Assembly (NCBI GenBank): GCA_013115125.1
Contig: JABANN010000092.1
Coordinates: 1-64,000 of the forward strand
Direction of reading: 5' to 3'
DNA: 64,000 nucleotides
DNA from: Perkinsus olseni
Lineage: Eukaryota; Perkinsozoa; Perkinsida
Positions within the stretch are counted from its first letter, which is position 1; each line of letters begins with the position of its first letter. A program made the position numbers and the translations under genes. Positions 10,724 through 22,095 of this stretch are shown here, one piece after another. The notes under the pieces were generated by a model. That model did not search any database, had not been told where the DNA came from, and saw only the letters and a list, made by a program, of their open reading frames with translations.

Positions 10724-11353
10724 GGATGACAGATGTTGTGGTTGTACTTCAGCTGCCGAGCCTCAAGGATATCCCGATGACGAGCCGCACGCCGAAGATT
10801 ATGAAGAGCCTGCCATGTGGTGGCAACGTGCGGCATTCGCTGGCATAGCAGGAACAATAATCCTGGGGTAGGCGGAGCAATGCAGCGAGATGACGGCGTA
10901 GTGGTACTGCAGGTACATCGTTACTGGGTGGAATCCACCATTCGAAGTGCAGCTCTCGTAGCCAGCAATACACCGCGCGTTTCCGATCACCTTGCCTGTC
11001 TTGGGTTGTTCTGATGGTTCTATGTATCGGCTGTCGATTTTTCAACTGCAGCTTTCCCCTTTTTTGACCCCACAGTTTCAGTGGTGTCGTCATGGAGGAC
11101 GCAAGTAAGTTGGCGTTCAAAACCTGTCGTGGGAGTCCGTGCTCACCGCTACTCGCTGGCCGAATACACCGGCCGATACTGTATTCTGGCAGGTTATTAT
11201 ATTCTCTTCGCCTCGTTCTGGGCCCTTCTCGGAATGGCGTATTACATTTGGTATGCAAAACAAGTTAGCGATAACTTGCATGCGGCACGGAAGGCAAACG
11301 GAGTGGTGAGTCCGGGGGCTACTACTGCTGCCTCTACTCCAGCCATCCCATGA
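10724..11353 (+). CDS. Uncharacterised small membrane protein, multi-exon
   Basis: An ATG at 10724 opens an acidic N-terminus (GYPDDEPHAEDYEEPAMWWQ) followed by a small hydrophobic stretch (AAFAGIAGTIILG). After probable introns, a short segment YIVTGWNPPFEVQLS follows. A last exon (about 11075-11353) then encodes RYSLAEYTGRYCILAGYY and ILFASFWALLGMAYYIWYAK, a convincing membrane segment, with a Ser/Thr/Pro tail ending at 11353. A one- or two-pass membrane protein is likely. The topology recalls small ATPase accessory subunits, but I do not recognise the family. Start and middle exons are uncertain. Confidence 0.4.
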
Positions 11354-11599
11354 TATGTCTCCTCAGAAGCCGAAGAAGCGTGCACGAGAGAACTGGACTA
11401 TAAACCAAATGTGACGAGCTGCTGTACAAGTTTCTCTCAACACTGTTGTCATCTTATCTTGCAGTATGTGATGATGTCATCCCGACTGGCTAGTTTTACA
11501 TTACCTACATTAACTTGTGTTGTTGCCGAGTGACCAATGCAATCGCGCTCACTAGCGTAAGCCCTGGCCGTCAAAAATCCTTCACAGTGCGCTAACAGG

Positions 11600-12512
11600 G
11601 TGGAAGCTGTTGCGGTTGCGGGTCTCACACTTTGTATGGACGTAGACGACGTCGAGCGTCTCCTAGATAGTATCGATAAGTGCGGCTCGCCACAACAGCC
11701 TGAAGGAAATCGGCTTGTGGAGAGCACAGATCAGTCCGGCTTGGACCAGCTCTTGGCCGAAATAGACAGTGTGGTGAGGATGCTGGACCGCCGCTAGTGG
11801 GGGAATGCTGACCCTTAGATGGGTCGTCACGAGGAATGCCAGCAATCGAGCAGTAAGAACAACCCGAATAGTTTGGTGTACGAGACATCATGCCGTGCTG
11901 GACCCGAAGGCGGCAGGGGTTCCTGTGAGGAGCTCCATCGATGCTCCGCGCGCCACGTTGAAGCAGCAGCCTCCGCCCATTCCGACAAGGAACGAGTAAA
12001 TTCATAGGCATCCCAACGCCAGTGTCGTTGACTTCCCAAGCAGCGTCCTCTTCCGCACTGACTCGGAGGGTGACGGTCAGGTACGTGAGAATATCAGATG
12101 TCTAACCTGTGATCGACGAGTCATTAGACTGGACGGCGTCCGATGGACAAGGTGAGGCGTACCAGCCATGGGGCTAGCAAGGGTGACCTTCCCAGAGACG
12201 CCGACTATATGTTTTATCGGAACAACTATCCGATCGAGGAGATGCTTGAGAAGGCGACAGTGGCGGACCGAGACTATACTGCCTACTGCTGCCAGTGCCG
12301 TGGGCTGGTAGGCGAATCTCGATGAAAACCGGCCTCCGCTTCGGTTAGTATGATAGGGTTTAGGGTGGTACGTGGTAATAGGACTTTTCGTATACGAGTT
12401 CACTCAGGAAACGATTTCGTTCGTGTTTGCAGTCGACCAACTCGCCGGAGCCTTCGCTGATGGCGATTGCTGCCGGCGAAGACCCGTCCTTCAGGGAGAG
12501 TTGGAAATGTAC
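11600..12512 (+). CDS. Uncharacterised multi-exon gene
   Basis: Exon-like pieces lie in series, most bordered by plausible splice sites. They include VDDVERLLDSIDKC and LDQLLAEIDSVVRMLDRR (about 11600-11790), a proline/alanine-rich piece ending LKQQPPPIPTRN (about 11900-11999), HPNASVVDFPSSVLFRTDSE (12008-12080), ASKGDLPRDADYMFYRNNYP and IEEMLEKATVADRDYTAYCC (12127-12308), and a last piece PSLMAIAAGEDPSFRESW ending at about 12512. The N-terminal part looks like an amphipathic helix. No known domain. The true start may lie upstream. Confidence 0.4.
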
Positions 12513-12851
12513 TGAGCGTTGATACCCTTCCCTATGCGTCGCGTTGCCAGTTCATGATTGACGCTGCCTAACGTGCACACGCTGAAGTTTCTGTCGTCGA
12601 AAGTACATCAAATTCTCAGCCACGGTCTGGTAAAATGTCCCTTCATTTCTGCCTCATGCTGCGAGCGGCAGGTGTGATGGCGGGATTGGGAGACGATGTA
12701 GGCCCATACAACTCGACGCAACAGGCAGAGTAATGGTCTATCAATCATACAATATGCTACTACTGGACTGCTAATGATGCTATTATTGCCACTCAAATCG
12801 AGTACCTGAGTAATGGTGCTGCTTGATCTTAGTTCACCGATGATCGAGATG

Positions 12852-14203
12852 CTACCCTTTATGAGCCTTCTTCCCCCACTTGACATCACCATTGGGATCC
12901 AAGGCCTCGGTGAACTCACGTATTTTATCGCCGCTACCATCCGACTCATCAACAAGACCATCGATCGGCCTATGCATAACAATACGGCGAATTCGATCGG
13001 ACAGGAGACCATTGGAGCTCTTGTTGGGAAGCCTGAGAACGGCGATACATCAGGCATGCAACGCGGCTGCCGCTGCAGATGGTACTCACTTCCTCAGTCC
13101 CTTCTTAGAGTCGAGGACATAGACAGTTTTGTTCATCGCGTGGGCCGTTAGTACTTCAACACGCTGATCATTGTGACACCATACATCTCCCACTAGCAAT
13201 CCAATGATTTTTCTGTTACTACCTGAGGTCCAGTGAGGTCCACATCGTCCGAGGAATCCGTTAGTAGGACCACTGCATGGCACAGAGCGATGTATGTGGG
13301 AATCTACAGCACTGACGTGGCAATACTCGGAGACATGTCACACACTCACCCCGTTGGCACCGGCCTCTCGCGGCCCCTTTATCGACTGGAACTTCGTAAG
13401 ATGCCCAGGAAGCATGAAATACGTCCGACGACGGAGATCGTGAGATACTGAAAAACGGTCCCACCCGCGCCGGTGGAGAGGCCGTCGTCGAAGGACGAGT
13501 TTGCCGGCCGAAAATGAGCGGAGCGAAGCAACACCCGACTCATAGACCCTACCGTCTTTAGACTTTTCACACCATCGACCTAATGAGGCCAGGAGAGGGA
13601 TAATTGCCGTGAGGGGACGAGTGTCTAAACAGCAGTGGAGAGATCATATGCAAGAAAATAACACGACCAAACCGGTCAAGATAGGCCGTGGATCTTAGGC
13701 TACCTTTATCGTTATCAGGACGACTAAGGCCGTCGGTCCTGTCATGACGGTCACGCCTCGAGCCCCTGTCGCTGCCTCCAGTACGTGACCGCTTCTCGCC
13801 ATCTCTTTCCCGATCAGACCGCTTCCTCTTGTGAGACGAACGATCTTCGAGCAACTACGAACCACAGCCGTCGAGGACGTGTTGAATGACCTTTCTGCTC
13901 CTACCAATGGGGCATCCTCGTCGAAGGGATCTTCACCCACTGATTCGACCTCAGAGGAACGATTACTTTCGGATTGAACTTCTGAATACCATCAACGTCG
14001 AAAGAAAAGTACGTGTCGAGCATAGGGATCCTCACCCGGCATGTAGAGTGGATCAGGGTTGAGCTGCGTCCGAGGATACGAGACGTAGAGGACGTTGGAG
14101 TCCACGAAGTCCTTGGGAAGGGATGAAGCCGAACACTGAGCATAACCACCACCATCATTCCGAAGGTTGAAGGGACGTCATAAGCGGAGTATTTATCGCG
14201 CAA
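12852..14203 (-). CDS. Uncharacterised gene with Arg/Asp/Ser-rich (RS-like) segment
   Basis: Reading on the minus strand, exons can be chained from about 14200 down. They give LPKDFVDSNVLYVSYPRTQL and NPDPLYMP, an acidic linker EVESVGEDPFDEDAPL, and a strongly basic segment (HKRKRSDRERDGEKRSR and SDRGSRRDRHDRTDG). Then come YFMLPGHLTKFQSIKGPR, VEVLTAHAMNKTVYVLDSKK, and a last exon with LLSDRIRRIVMHRPIDGLVD and FTEALDPNGDVKWGKKAHKG, ending with a stop at 12852. One intron (about 13029-13084, GTGAGT...CAG) joins frames cleanly. RS/RD-rich tracts are typical of RNA-processing proteins, so a nuclear RNA role is possible but unproven. The start is not determined. Confidence 0.45.
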
Positions 14204-14966
14204 CGAGAGTTGCGCAGCCGGAAGAATCCGAAGAATCTTCTCTTCGCAAGAGTACTACCAGTTTCCTAGCCAAGTATTCATCCTTCTCCTTCCTTTCCCT
14301 CATGTCCTCCCAATTGGTAAGATGGTTGGTTGCCAGTACACACGGCATAGGGCAGAGTTGCCACTGCTCGAGATAGGTCAGTGAAACCGACACCCGATTA
14401 TCGCGTACGCTCCTGAAAACGTCACAGTAAAACGGGAATGCCAGTCCGCGCGTCTACCGTATTTGCTGCAGAGTTGGAACGATTTGACTGTGGCGATAGC
14501 TCGTTAATACTTTCACGTTTTCGGGCTTCACCTTCTTAGTTACGTCACCATCTAACAGGACCTGAGTCGGCCAGAGTGTGGCGGTTAAGCAACTGTTTTT
14601 TCCTTACAACGTAACGCTGAAGCTGCTTGTCGAAGTCCTTACATTCACCGATGCTTCCATTGAGCTTATAAGCGGCGATGAGGCCCTGAGGAAAGGAGAC
14701 CCCGAAGGGCAAAATGCGAGCTCCGTAGCGAGGGATAAGACGATAATAATTGCGTTAAATGATGGTGATACAGTGGTGGTGTGGTATCTACTAAGGATAG
14801 ATAGCATAGGTTTAGTAGTGGTAAAGGTTGTTGCTACGATGGACTAGGCATCACTGGCCCGTACATGATCCGTACAGAGGTCATGTTATAGTCCTTTCAC
14901 GGAGACGATGAGGATAAGAGGATGATGATGCTCATCTCAAGTATCCTGAAACGCCCAAACCCAAGG
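14204..14966. other. Unassigned stretch with ambiguous ORFs
   Basis: Open frames exist on both strands, for instance 14578-14847 plus (VEVLTFTDASIELISGDEAL) and 14193-14393 minus (HLTNWEDMRERKEKDEYLAR). The latter could be an upstream exon of the Arg/Asp-rich gene. I cannot decide between strands. Confidence 0.3.
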
Positions 14967-15334
14967 CTACACACCCTCTACTCCGGCACCTAATAAGAAG
15001 ACCCCAGGACGTGATAGTACTTGTAGTTCGACAACGCAGCCAGTAAGGAGACGTCGTAGGTTGGAGCCTCGAACTCTCTTCGTCACGTTGGTTTCATCCA
15101 GTCTAATGTCGTATCTGCAGCCAGCGCAGGTGTTATTCAATCTCTCGCTTCCCACGAGGACCCCACCTTTGTGTTAGTTGGTCGAACCTGACCACTCGTC
15201 CAGTCTGTCCGTCAAGACCGGGATAGTCTCGAAGATCCACGAGCCTCACAGCGTCGCCCTTCTCAATGCCAGTGATGTCCTCATCATTGTGGACGCTGAC
15301 GCCGGAGTCGGAAGGAGAGGGAATAGCCGTCATC
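14967..15334 (-). CDS. Small protein with SH3/KOW-like barrel repeat
   Basis: The first ATG (15334) opens a short acidic leader followed by GDAVRLVDLRDYPGLDGQTG and RVVRFDQLTQR. The second exon continues YDIRLDETNVTKRVRGSNLR RL. The splice joins CAAAG to ATACGAC across a 52-nt GT-AG intron (about 15117-15168), so the reading frame is preserved. The pattern GD.V.L..L...PGLNGQ.G.V..F....RW.VRL.G....V...NL..L is the small beta-barrel repeat seen alone or beside MYND, ankyrin and RING domains in many protists. Function cannot be assigned. The C-terminal part after NLRRL is short and its end is uncertain. Confidence 0.5.
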
Positions 15335-15374
15335 CTTAGGAGGGGTACGATCGGTGAAAGAGAGTTAGTAATTA

Positions 15375-15443
15375 CGTGGCGCGTGAAACTCGTTTGCAAT
15401 TTCGTGGCGCGTGAAGCTGTCTTGGAATTTCGTGGCGCGTGAA
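15375..15443. promoter_or_regulatory. Three CGTGGCGCGTGAA motifs spaced 28 bp apart
   Basis: Identical 13-base motifs start at 15375, 15403 and 15431, an exact 28-base period, with partly conserved TTTCG/ATTTCG flanks. They sit between the divergently transcribed SH3-like gene (start 15334, minus) and the MFS transporter (start about 15658, plus). A shared promoter array for a sequence-specific factor is a reasonable inference. A short satellite is the alternative. Confidence 0.5.
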
Positions 15444-15657
15444 GTTTGCACAGAAATTTGGTAGCCAGTATGGGTTTCTAGAATTTGTCCCCTTACAAGC
15501 TGGCACTCAAGGCGTTGAACCACCTTCGAAAGAGACTTCTAGTGACACCATTGTGTTTGAATGAGACCAATGACTGCGACCACGTCACTCGCTGATCTCC
15601 GCTTTCCTCTCTGCATCGTTAATGTCATATCCTCGAATTTTAGTTTCCCTGCCTCCC

Positions 15658-17457
15658 ATGTCCGCTCCCGATGCCCCTCATCCAGAGCCCGCCCGAAGGG
15701 TTGCCGAGGTCCCATCGGAGCCTGCAAGTGGAGGTTCACTCAGACGGAAGCCATTTGCCTTCTTCCCCCGCTTTGATAACGGGCCTCGGTTCTTCCTCGA
15801 TCTCTTCATCGTGTACGTGTCGGTCATCGTGGACTTCATGGGGTACACCCTATTGGCGCCTCTCTTTACGACCATAGTCGACGAGCTCGGCAACGGTGGC
15901 TTCTCCGACGACTTCGCCGCGTCGTGGCTGATGGCGATGTACGGCTTCGGCCAGTTCTTATCGGCTATGACTATGGGCCCTCTATCCGATCTGGTTGGTA
16001 GAAGGCCGGTGTTCGTCTGTGCTTACTCTTTGACGGCAGCGGTATACCTCATCCAGGGCTTCTCCAACTCGTATTGGATGTTCGCCTGCCTGCGGCTGTG
16101 TAACGGCTTGACGACCGGCACGAGGCCCGTGGCCTTCTCCTATCTTGGAGATATAGCGGCTCCTGAGAGGATGGCTTTGTATTCGACTTTGGTTGGTGTT
16201 ATGATAGCCATAGGGTCGTTAATGCCGTTGTTAGGAGGCAGTATGGGAACGCTTACCTGGAGGCTACCAGTTTTCTTCGCCGCTGGCCTCACCTTCTGTA
16301 TGGCCCTATTGGCATTGATATTCCTAAGGGAGTCTCGGAAGCCCGATACGGCGCCGTCGACTGACCGCGGAGCAGCGGTCGGTGGAGGTAGACCAGAGTC
16401 CAGCGGTATCATGCGGACACCGCTTTTCATCGTTACTTTGACGATGATCGCTTTAACCGGGGCGTGCGTGCAGTTTGATAACATCACCATCATAACGACC
16501 TTACCCTGGCTCTTGAATGAGGTCTATGGGATGGCGTTGAACACCGTAGGACTGGTCCTGGGGTCAATGGCCATACCCACCTTGATAACCCTTATTGTAA
16601 TATTCCTGCCGCTGTCTAAGCGTCTATCCATGCCGATTCTGGCGATGATTGGTATGCTGGGCCACGCGACTATGTTCATTCTTCCTTTGCTCAATAACGT
16701 CTACGGAGTGATTTTCCTCTCGTACCTTCTCAATTTCGGCAACTCCATGGTGTACTCCTCGGTCCCTGTGATGGCGAAGATCATAGCGCCGGCTCCGAGG
16801 CGGGGTCTGGTCAATGGCATTGTACTGGCGGCAATGCTCTTGGCGGGAGCAGTGGGGCCGTTGATCGCTGGTGTCCTATGGGACGTGGATTCAGAGCATA
16901 TCACCGCGTTCGCAGTAGTCTCGGTCGTTGCCGCTGTTGGGGCGCTGTGTATGCTATTCGCCTGGCGTCTTATTCCGCGGTTGATGATGAGGAGGGCGAG
17001 CAGTCCTCAGCACGATCTGACGGATAAGGAGATAGAAGACCTTTACGAGGAGTTGGCAGAGTTGAAGGGTACTAAGGAGTGCCGTTGTAAACTCGCCGAG
17101 CATATCAAACGACGGCGTGAGATAGCTCACGAAGAGGATGCCGCGGTCAAAGAAGCTCTAAGGGCTACGGGCAGGCTGAGTCTCTCGGAGCTCGAATTCA
17201 GGGGTAGTGTTCGTCGAGAGGAAGATATCTGGCGACTGGGGCATGACGTCAGTGCCATCTTGGATAGGAACAACTGGAATCGATGGCCGTACTATTACGA
17301 ATGGGTGTTGGCCCAGATCGGCAGCGCATTCCCGCCTATCAGGGAAGGACCCGAGTGTGACAGATTTGAGGATGTCACTTGGGTTATGCAGAAGCATTTG
17401 GAAATAGTTTCCGAGTGGGAGAAGAGACAGCTGAGTAAATTCAAAAAAGACCGATAG
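15658..17457 (+). CDS. Major facilitator superfamily transporter
   Basis: A single uninterrupted frame. From the ATG at 15658 it gives 599 residues; an upstream in-frame ATG at 15622 would add 12. I prefer 15658 because a pyrimidine-rich AG acceptor lies between the two. A proline-rich cytosolic N-terminus is followed by about twelve membrane helices, beginning FFLDLFIVYVSVIVDFMGYT. The loop between helices 2 and 3 carries the MFS signature GPLSDLVGRRPVFV. A central loop (about residues 235-255, RESRKPDTAPSTDRG) separates two six-helix halves. The last ~140 residues are a charged cytosolic tail (KEIEDLYEELAELKGTKECR), unusually long for the family. The substrate cannot be predicted. The two halves resemble drug:H+ antiporter and sugar-porter types only in general terms. 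Confidence 0.85.
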   Translation: MSAPDAPHPEPARRVAEVPSEPASGGSLRRKPFAFFPRFDNGPRFFLDLFIVYVSVIVDFMGYTLLAPLFTTIVDELGNGGFSDDFAASWLMAMYGFGQFLSAMTMGPLSDLVGRRPVFVCAYSLTAAVYLIQGFSNSYWMFACLRLCNGLTTGTRPVAFSYLGDIAAPERMALYSTLVGVMIAIGSLMPLLGGSMGTLTWRLPVFFAAGLTFCMALLALIFLRESRKPDTAPSTDRGAAVGGGRPESSGIMRTPLFIVTLTMIALTGACVQFDNITIITTLPWLLNEVYGMALNTVGLVLGSMAIPTLITLIVIFLPLSKRLSMPILAMIGMLGHATMFILPLLNNVYGVIFLSYLLNFGNSMVYSSVPVMAKIIAPAPRRGLVNGIVLAAMLLAGAVGPLIAGVLWDVDSEHITAFAVVSVVAAVGALCMLFAWRLIPRLMMRRASSPQHDLTDKEIEDLYEELAELKGTKECRCKLAEHIKRRREIAHEEDAAVKEALRATGRLSLSELEFRGSVRREEDIWRLGHDVSAILDRNNWNRWPYYYEWVLAQIGSAFPPIREGPECDRFEDVTWVMQKHLEIVSEWEKRQLSKFKKDR

Positions 17458-17690
17458 TAGTAGCCGGAGGAGTGAAGTTAGTGGATTGAATTCCAAATCC
17501 AATTCTGCGTAATATTCCTTTAATTTTTTTCTGCTGTACGAGCGCTGGTAGCGCTTACAGGACGCCAAGTTGCAGCGTATTTTACTCGACCTTGTATGCA
17601 ACCTTTTTAATTTACTTGTCTTGTTGCGTTCCAACTACAGAGAGTCTGGACACTAGGCCCCAGTTGGCTTCAGGCCGCCGTTGAATCTCA

Positions 17691-20600
17691 ATGGACCCAG
17701 CCCTCAAGGCCAATGATGAAGGAGGAGGAGGGCCGTCAAGTTCCTCAGTATCGGCCTTGCTGCCAATGTGGGCTCTAGTGGAAGGAGTGGCGGACACCAG
17801 TCTTCGAGAGCTCCAGCAGGCCCTCGAGGCGGAGGACCCCACAACTGTGTGGACCGCAGTGAGACGGCTTCGGGAAAGAGCTATTGCGTTGCACGTCGCA
17901 TGTGGGTACTTCCTGGGGGCGCATGGAGGGGCTCGAGCGCTGGCAGAGGGCCGAAGGAAGCAACTTGATTTCGATAATAAGGCACACTTGAATGAACGAA
18001 TAGGGGAGGAGATGGTACCACTGAGGTTGTGGACGAGAGGCCAGGCCAGGGACCAGCAGTGGAACGTTCGGGACGCTGCTACGGTACTTATGGGTGGTGA
18101 CAGGAATTTCCTGCCAGAGTTGACAGCTGATCTAGTAGGCAGCATAGGGAAGCCCTATGTAGTGTCTTCCTCGCTGGCCATGAACTCAGAGGCCAGGGGT
18201 CAAGCACAGGAGTACCTCCATCATCAGCTCAGTCTGTATAACGTACAAGCAGGACTTCCTCAAGAGGCCCTCTTCTCGGTCGACTCCCACACTGATACCA
18301 TTCTTTTGGCTTCTCGTACGGGCGGCTTCTCTGTTCGTGCTATCTATGACTTGTCCTCGTGGACTATCCTTGACGTACGGGTGCATCGGAAGCGACGGAC
18401 GGCCTGTCGAATAGTTTTGCAGGCTGTGATGGATCAGCTGGTTCGGGAGAAGAGCGATGAGAACGGTCTTCGAGTGATGTACACTTGTGTGGCGCGAATG
18501 GCTGCCCAGCTGCAGCTCAGAAGTCTGCATCAACAGGCGAGGGACCTCATGAGTGCTTCGCCGGAGGGGCCGATCTGGGCGGTTAACAAAGTGGGTGATG
18601 AATCAGCCGACAAGAATATGGAGAACTTTGTGAAGAGGATGGAAGTAAAGCTGTGTCCAGCAGCGGTAGTGACAACGGGTCAGCAGCCCGGGAAATGGTC
18701 CCCGATGATCGTATGGTCAGCTGGGGACTCTGGGGTGAAGGCTAGGCTTCTTGGGGACTGGCTTTGTCCCGAGCAGATAGAGGTAGTAGTAATGGTGATC
18801 AGAGGAGAGGCGAACGCGTCGGTCGAATTCGTTGCCGCTCAGGTGGTGCCAGAGGACTATCTACCCGCAAGCGACCTGCCTCGCTGCGTGGACCTCGCCT
18901 TCGGCCTTATCCAACAGCAGACTCTGATGTCTCTGAAGGCTTCACTCAAAGGAGACAATGTCACAAGCATGAAGCAGTCGAATGACGGCGACGACACGTC
19001 ATGGTGGCTTATCGTACGGCGGCCGTCTGGCCACTTGTGTGCTGTTGTCTCTCTCGACAAGACCGGTCGTATTGTGGTAGAGTCGCCCTTGCTACCCTCA
19101 GAGGACCCCATCATTGTTACTTCCCTATCACACGCCCTCGCCCTCCTCGATCGCCAATTGCCCTTCCTGGCCGTCGTCGAATCATGTGATGCGAAGGCCG
19201 CAGCCCACGGCTGGCATCGGGTTGCCTGGCCCTACGGCTTCGTCTCTCCTCCGGATGATGAACTGCTGGCAACAGAGGCCGCTGATGTCTACCAGAGCAC
19301 ACAACAAGTGCGAGACACCCGTGACTTCAGTGCAGCCTACGCGGTCGCCGACGTCCCGGGTATCTTCCTGACGATGGTCTTCACATTTCCCCCACTCAAC
19401 GATGACCCTCCCTCTGTCGGCTTCATCGGCATGACGGTCAACCCTCGCCTCATCAACGTGGGCTCGGCTGCTGATCACGATGTTTTCGCTGCGGCCACTC
19501 AGACAATCTACTCAGCTGGCCGCTACCACAAGGGTTACGCGAGGCCTCTGCGCATTCTCGCTTCTGTCGGGTCGACCCTCCGGAAGCTGTTGCCGCCTGA
19601 TGAGTTCTCATTGGAGCTCTCCTGGCCACCCGTGAAACGGCCGGACAATGGAGATGGCGAGGGCAACGTGTACGGCCATATGTTCGTGTGGAGGCGGAAT
19701 GATAAGGTCATAGGGAATCAGCCGTTGGTTGAGCAGGAGTCATCACCGGACGTAGAGGACTCTTGTGAAGACGAGAGTATGTCGTCTGGGGGCAGTCAAG
19801 AGGATGGCGACCAGCAGGAGGACCAGCCCGAGCCACCCAACTTGGCCTGTGTTGCAGAGCCAACAGTACACGTCTTCATTAGCGACGATGAGGAGGTAGT
19901 TAAGGGAGGCGTGGGTCTGGTCTACCGAGTGCTGGTGTGATGCTAAACCCGATGGCTTGCTAGGTTGTTGTGGCCCTCAGGTACCCTGGAGAATACGTTT
20001 GTCCTTGATTCCGGGCACTCTGGTAGTCATGCAGGATGCCTCTTCTCCTGATGCCGAGCCTCCGCTGTGGCCTTCGAAGAACTCTGCGGACTCTCTCACC
20101 AATACACATGTCATTGCTGCGCCGCAGACTCCTGCTCCTACTACAGCGGCATTCTTGGCCGACGACTGGGAGTCCCCGCCGCCCGGTGACGATACGCCGG
20201 TGACCAACCAAGTGGTTCGGATGCTCTCGGGGGCCCGAGCGGTTCTCCGGAGCTATTCGGCTGCCGCTGCTGGCGGGCTGGTCGCGACAGGTGTCGTCAT
20301 CGAGTACGGCACACTCGGAGCCCTCGGCCGGGACCTCCATCAGCTCGTCCGGATGGCTGAGTGGATCTACCAGGCCAGGATGGTCGCACGGTACCACGAG
20401 GGCATGCAATTGGTCTCAGCTGACTTGGAAGCGGTACGGTTATCTCTATCAACGTGCGGGAGGGAGGATGATGTCTTTGAAGTGTTCCTCTCTGATGCTG
20501 GGAGATCCTCACGGCCAGCTCTGGACTGCTGCTCCGAAGGCCTGGTGGTCAACCTCAAGTGGATACAACCTTCCCTCACCGATTGTGTGGTACCCCAGCT

Positions 20601-21915
20601 GGAGCTCTTTGCCAACTTGCAGATGGTGGCCGCTACTGCTGGCGATCTGGCCGGTCCCCTTACCCGTCTGGCAGCGTACATCGAGCTCTGCCGAGCTACT
20701 CAGTACGGTCTGGGCGCCGTGGCATCGAAGGCTGAAGCGGTAGGGACGGGCGTGAGGCCCCCTGGTCTTGCAGACGGTCTCCCAATGCCGTTGTGGGAGC
20801 TGTGGCCGAGGAATCAGATGGCTCTGGACATGGTCTACGGCCGGACCTACCTCTTCGAGTTCACGGCTATGACGGGCGGCTATTTGGCGGTTCGGACGAA
20901 CAATCGTTACAAGCAGCCGCTGGTACCTCTTCCGGCACCGAGCAGGTTCTTCCGAATGGTAACAGCGACCAAGGCCGGGGTTAGTGGCGATCATTTCCTG
21001 CCGCTGAGGGACACCGAGTTTCGGATACGTTTTCAACCTGGCAAGTTGTACAGCGGCATCCTCGAGCCTTTGGGGGTCTACTGCTGGTACTGCCATATTA
21101 TAACCACCATCACCAATGGAGTCCTGCCCACCGACTGTCCTAGGGAGGATCGGATGTCGTCCGAGTCTGCGCCTGATAGTGAACCATGGAGGGTCCTCAG
21201 CTGGAATACGTTCGATGGCAACGTGAGGTGCAGTGTGATGCTTTATGCTGATGAAAAGAACAGGACCTTCCAATTGAAGTTGAGCGTTGACAAGGTCCCT
21301 GGGCGAGGCGAGACGGAGATCCTCAATCGCTACTTGGTGGCCTCGTCTGTTCTGGTGGATGAGTTCACTGACTTGTGTCGGACTCCTACGGTGGTTGCGG
21401 CGCCCAGCTTCATTCTGAAGTTGCTACGGCCGGGAGTACCGTGGGTGGCAGTCTGCGAGGTGGCGGCTTTGGTTCGGAAGGAACGGCGCGACCGTGAGAC
21501 TCTACGACGAATAGACCTGACCAAGTCGGCTTCGTGCCAATGGCAGATCGATTGGCAGGATTTGAGTACCCCACGACCGCCGAATGCTGCCAACTCCTTC
21601 GTCATGCTCCTCAATCTCACAGTTCGGCTGAATATGCCCAATCAATCTCATATACTTCGATCGGCTAAGTTAACATTTACTGTCAGCTATAATAACATTG
21701 CCAATGGGTGGCATGGCTGGGACGTGGTACATGTGACCAGTCTTCACGACAAGAGGGCTGCCCACCTTAGTGAGATCGTCAGCGACATACAACGGCCACC
21801 GTACCGCTTGGAGGCCCATTTGGACAACATATGGAGCCAATTGGTTAGCTGGATGTTTGTGCGAGGTGGCTCTCCAAGTCCACAGCAGCATCATCCAGTA
21901 CCACAACACCACTGA
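17691..21915 (+). CDS. Mediator complex subunit MED14-like protein
   Basis: Two long frames (17691-19940 and 19957-21915) join through a 46-nt GT-AG intron at 19935-19980. Both flanks are phase 0, and a CTAAAC branch-like site lies inside. The product is about 1392 residues, close to typical MED14 length. N-terminal blocks follow MED14 order: DTSLRELQQALE, RLRERAIALHVACGYFLG, WNVRDAATVLMGGDRNFLPE (family pattern: tAldvLttGtYprLP), then VLQAVMDQLVREK, LRVMYTCVARMAAQLQLRSL and AFGLIQQQTLMSLKASLKG, matching the helices after the MED14 knob domain. An acidic Ser-rich linker (about residues 680-735) precedes a divergent second half. MED14 is the scaffold joining head, middle and tail modules in RNA polymerase II Mediator. 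Identification rests on pattern recall, so divergence is substantial. Confidence 0.7.
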
Positions 21916-22095
21916 TTGCTAGTTTCCTATTACCACTGAACGTTTGCCTCTGGCTGGTCTGTGTGGTGTTCGGAACTGCGCTGTGTATCGATTAGAATGG
22001 CGTGGCGAGAACTCAAAAGCATCCTGGGCTAGTGGACAGGGTTCATGATTTCGATTGACTTTACGTAGTAGTTTTTGCTCATCGGTTTTACAGCA

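Noticed and set aside
19940-19956. Two separate genes at 17691-19940 and 19957-21915
   Set aside because: A phase-0 46-nt intron with good borders joins them, and combined length and motif order fit MED14.
20509-21273. 254-codon minus-strand ORF opposite the MED14-like second exon
   Set aside because: A shadow of the long plus-strand frame; composition is His/Arg/Pro-rich without domain.
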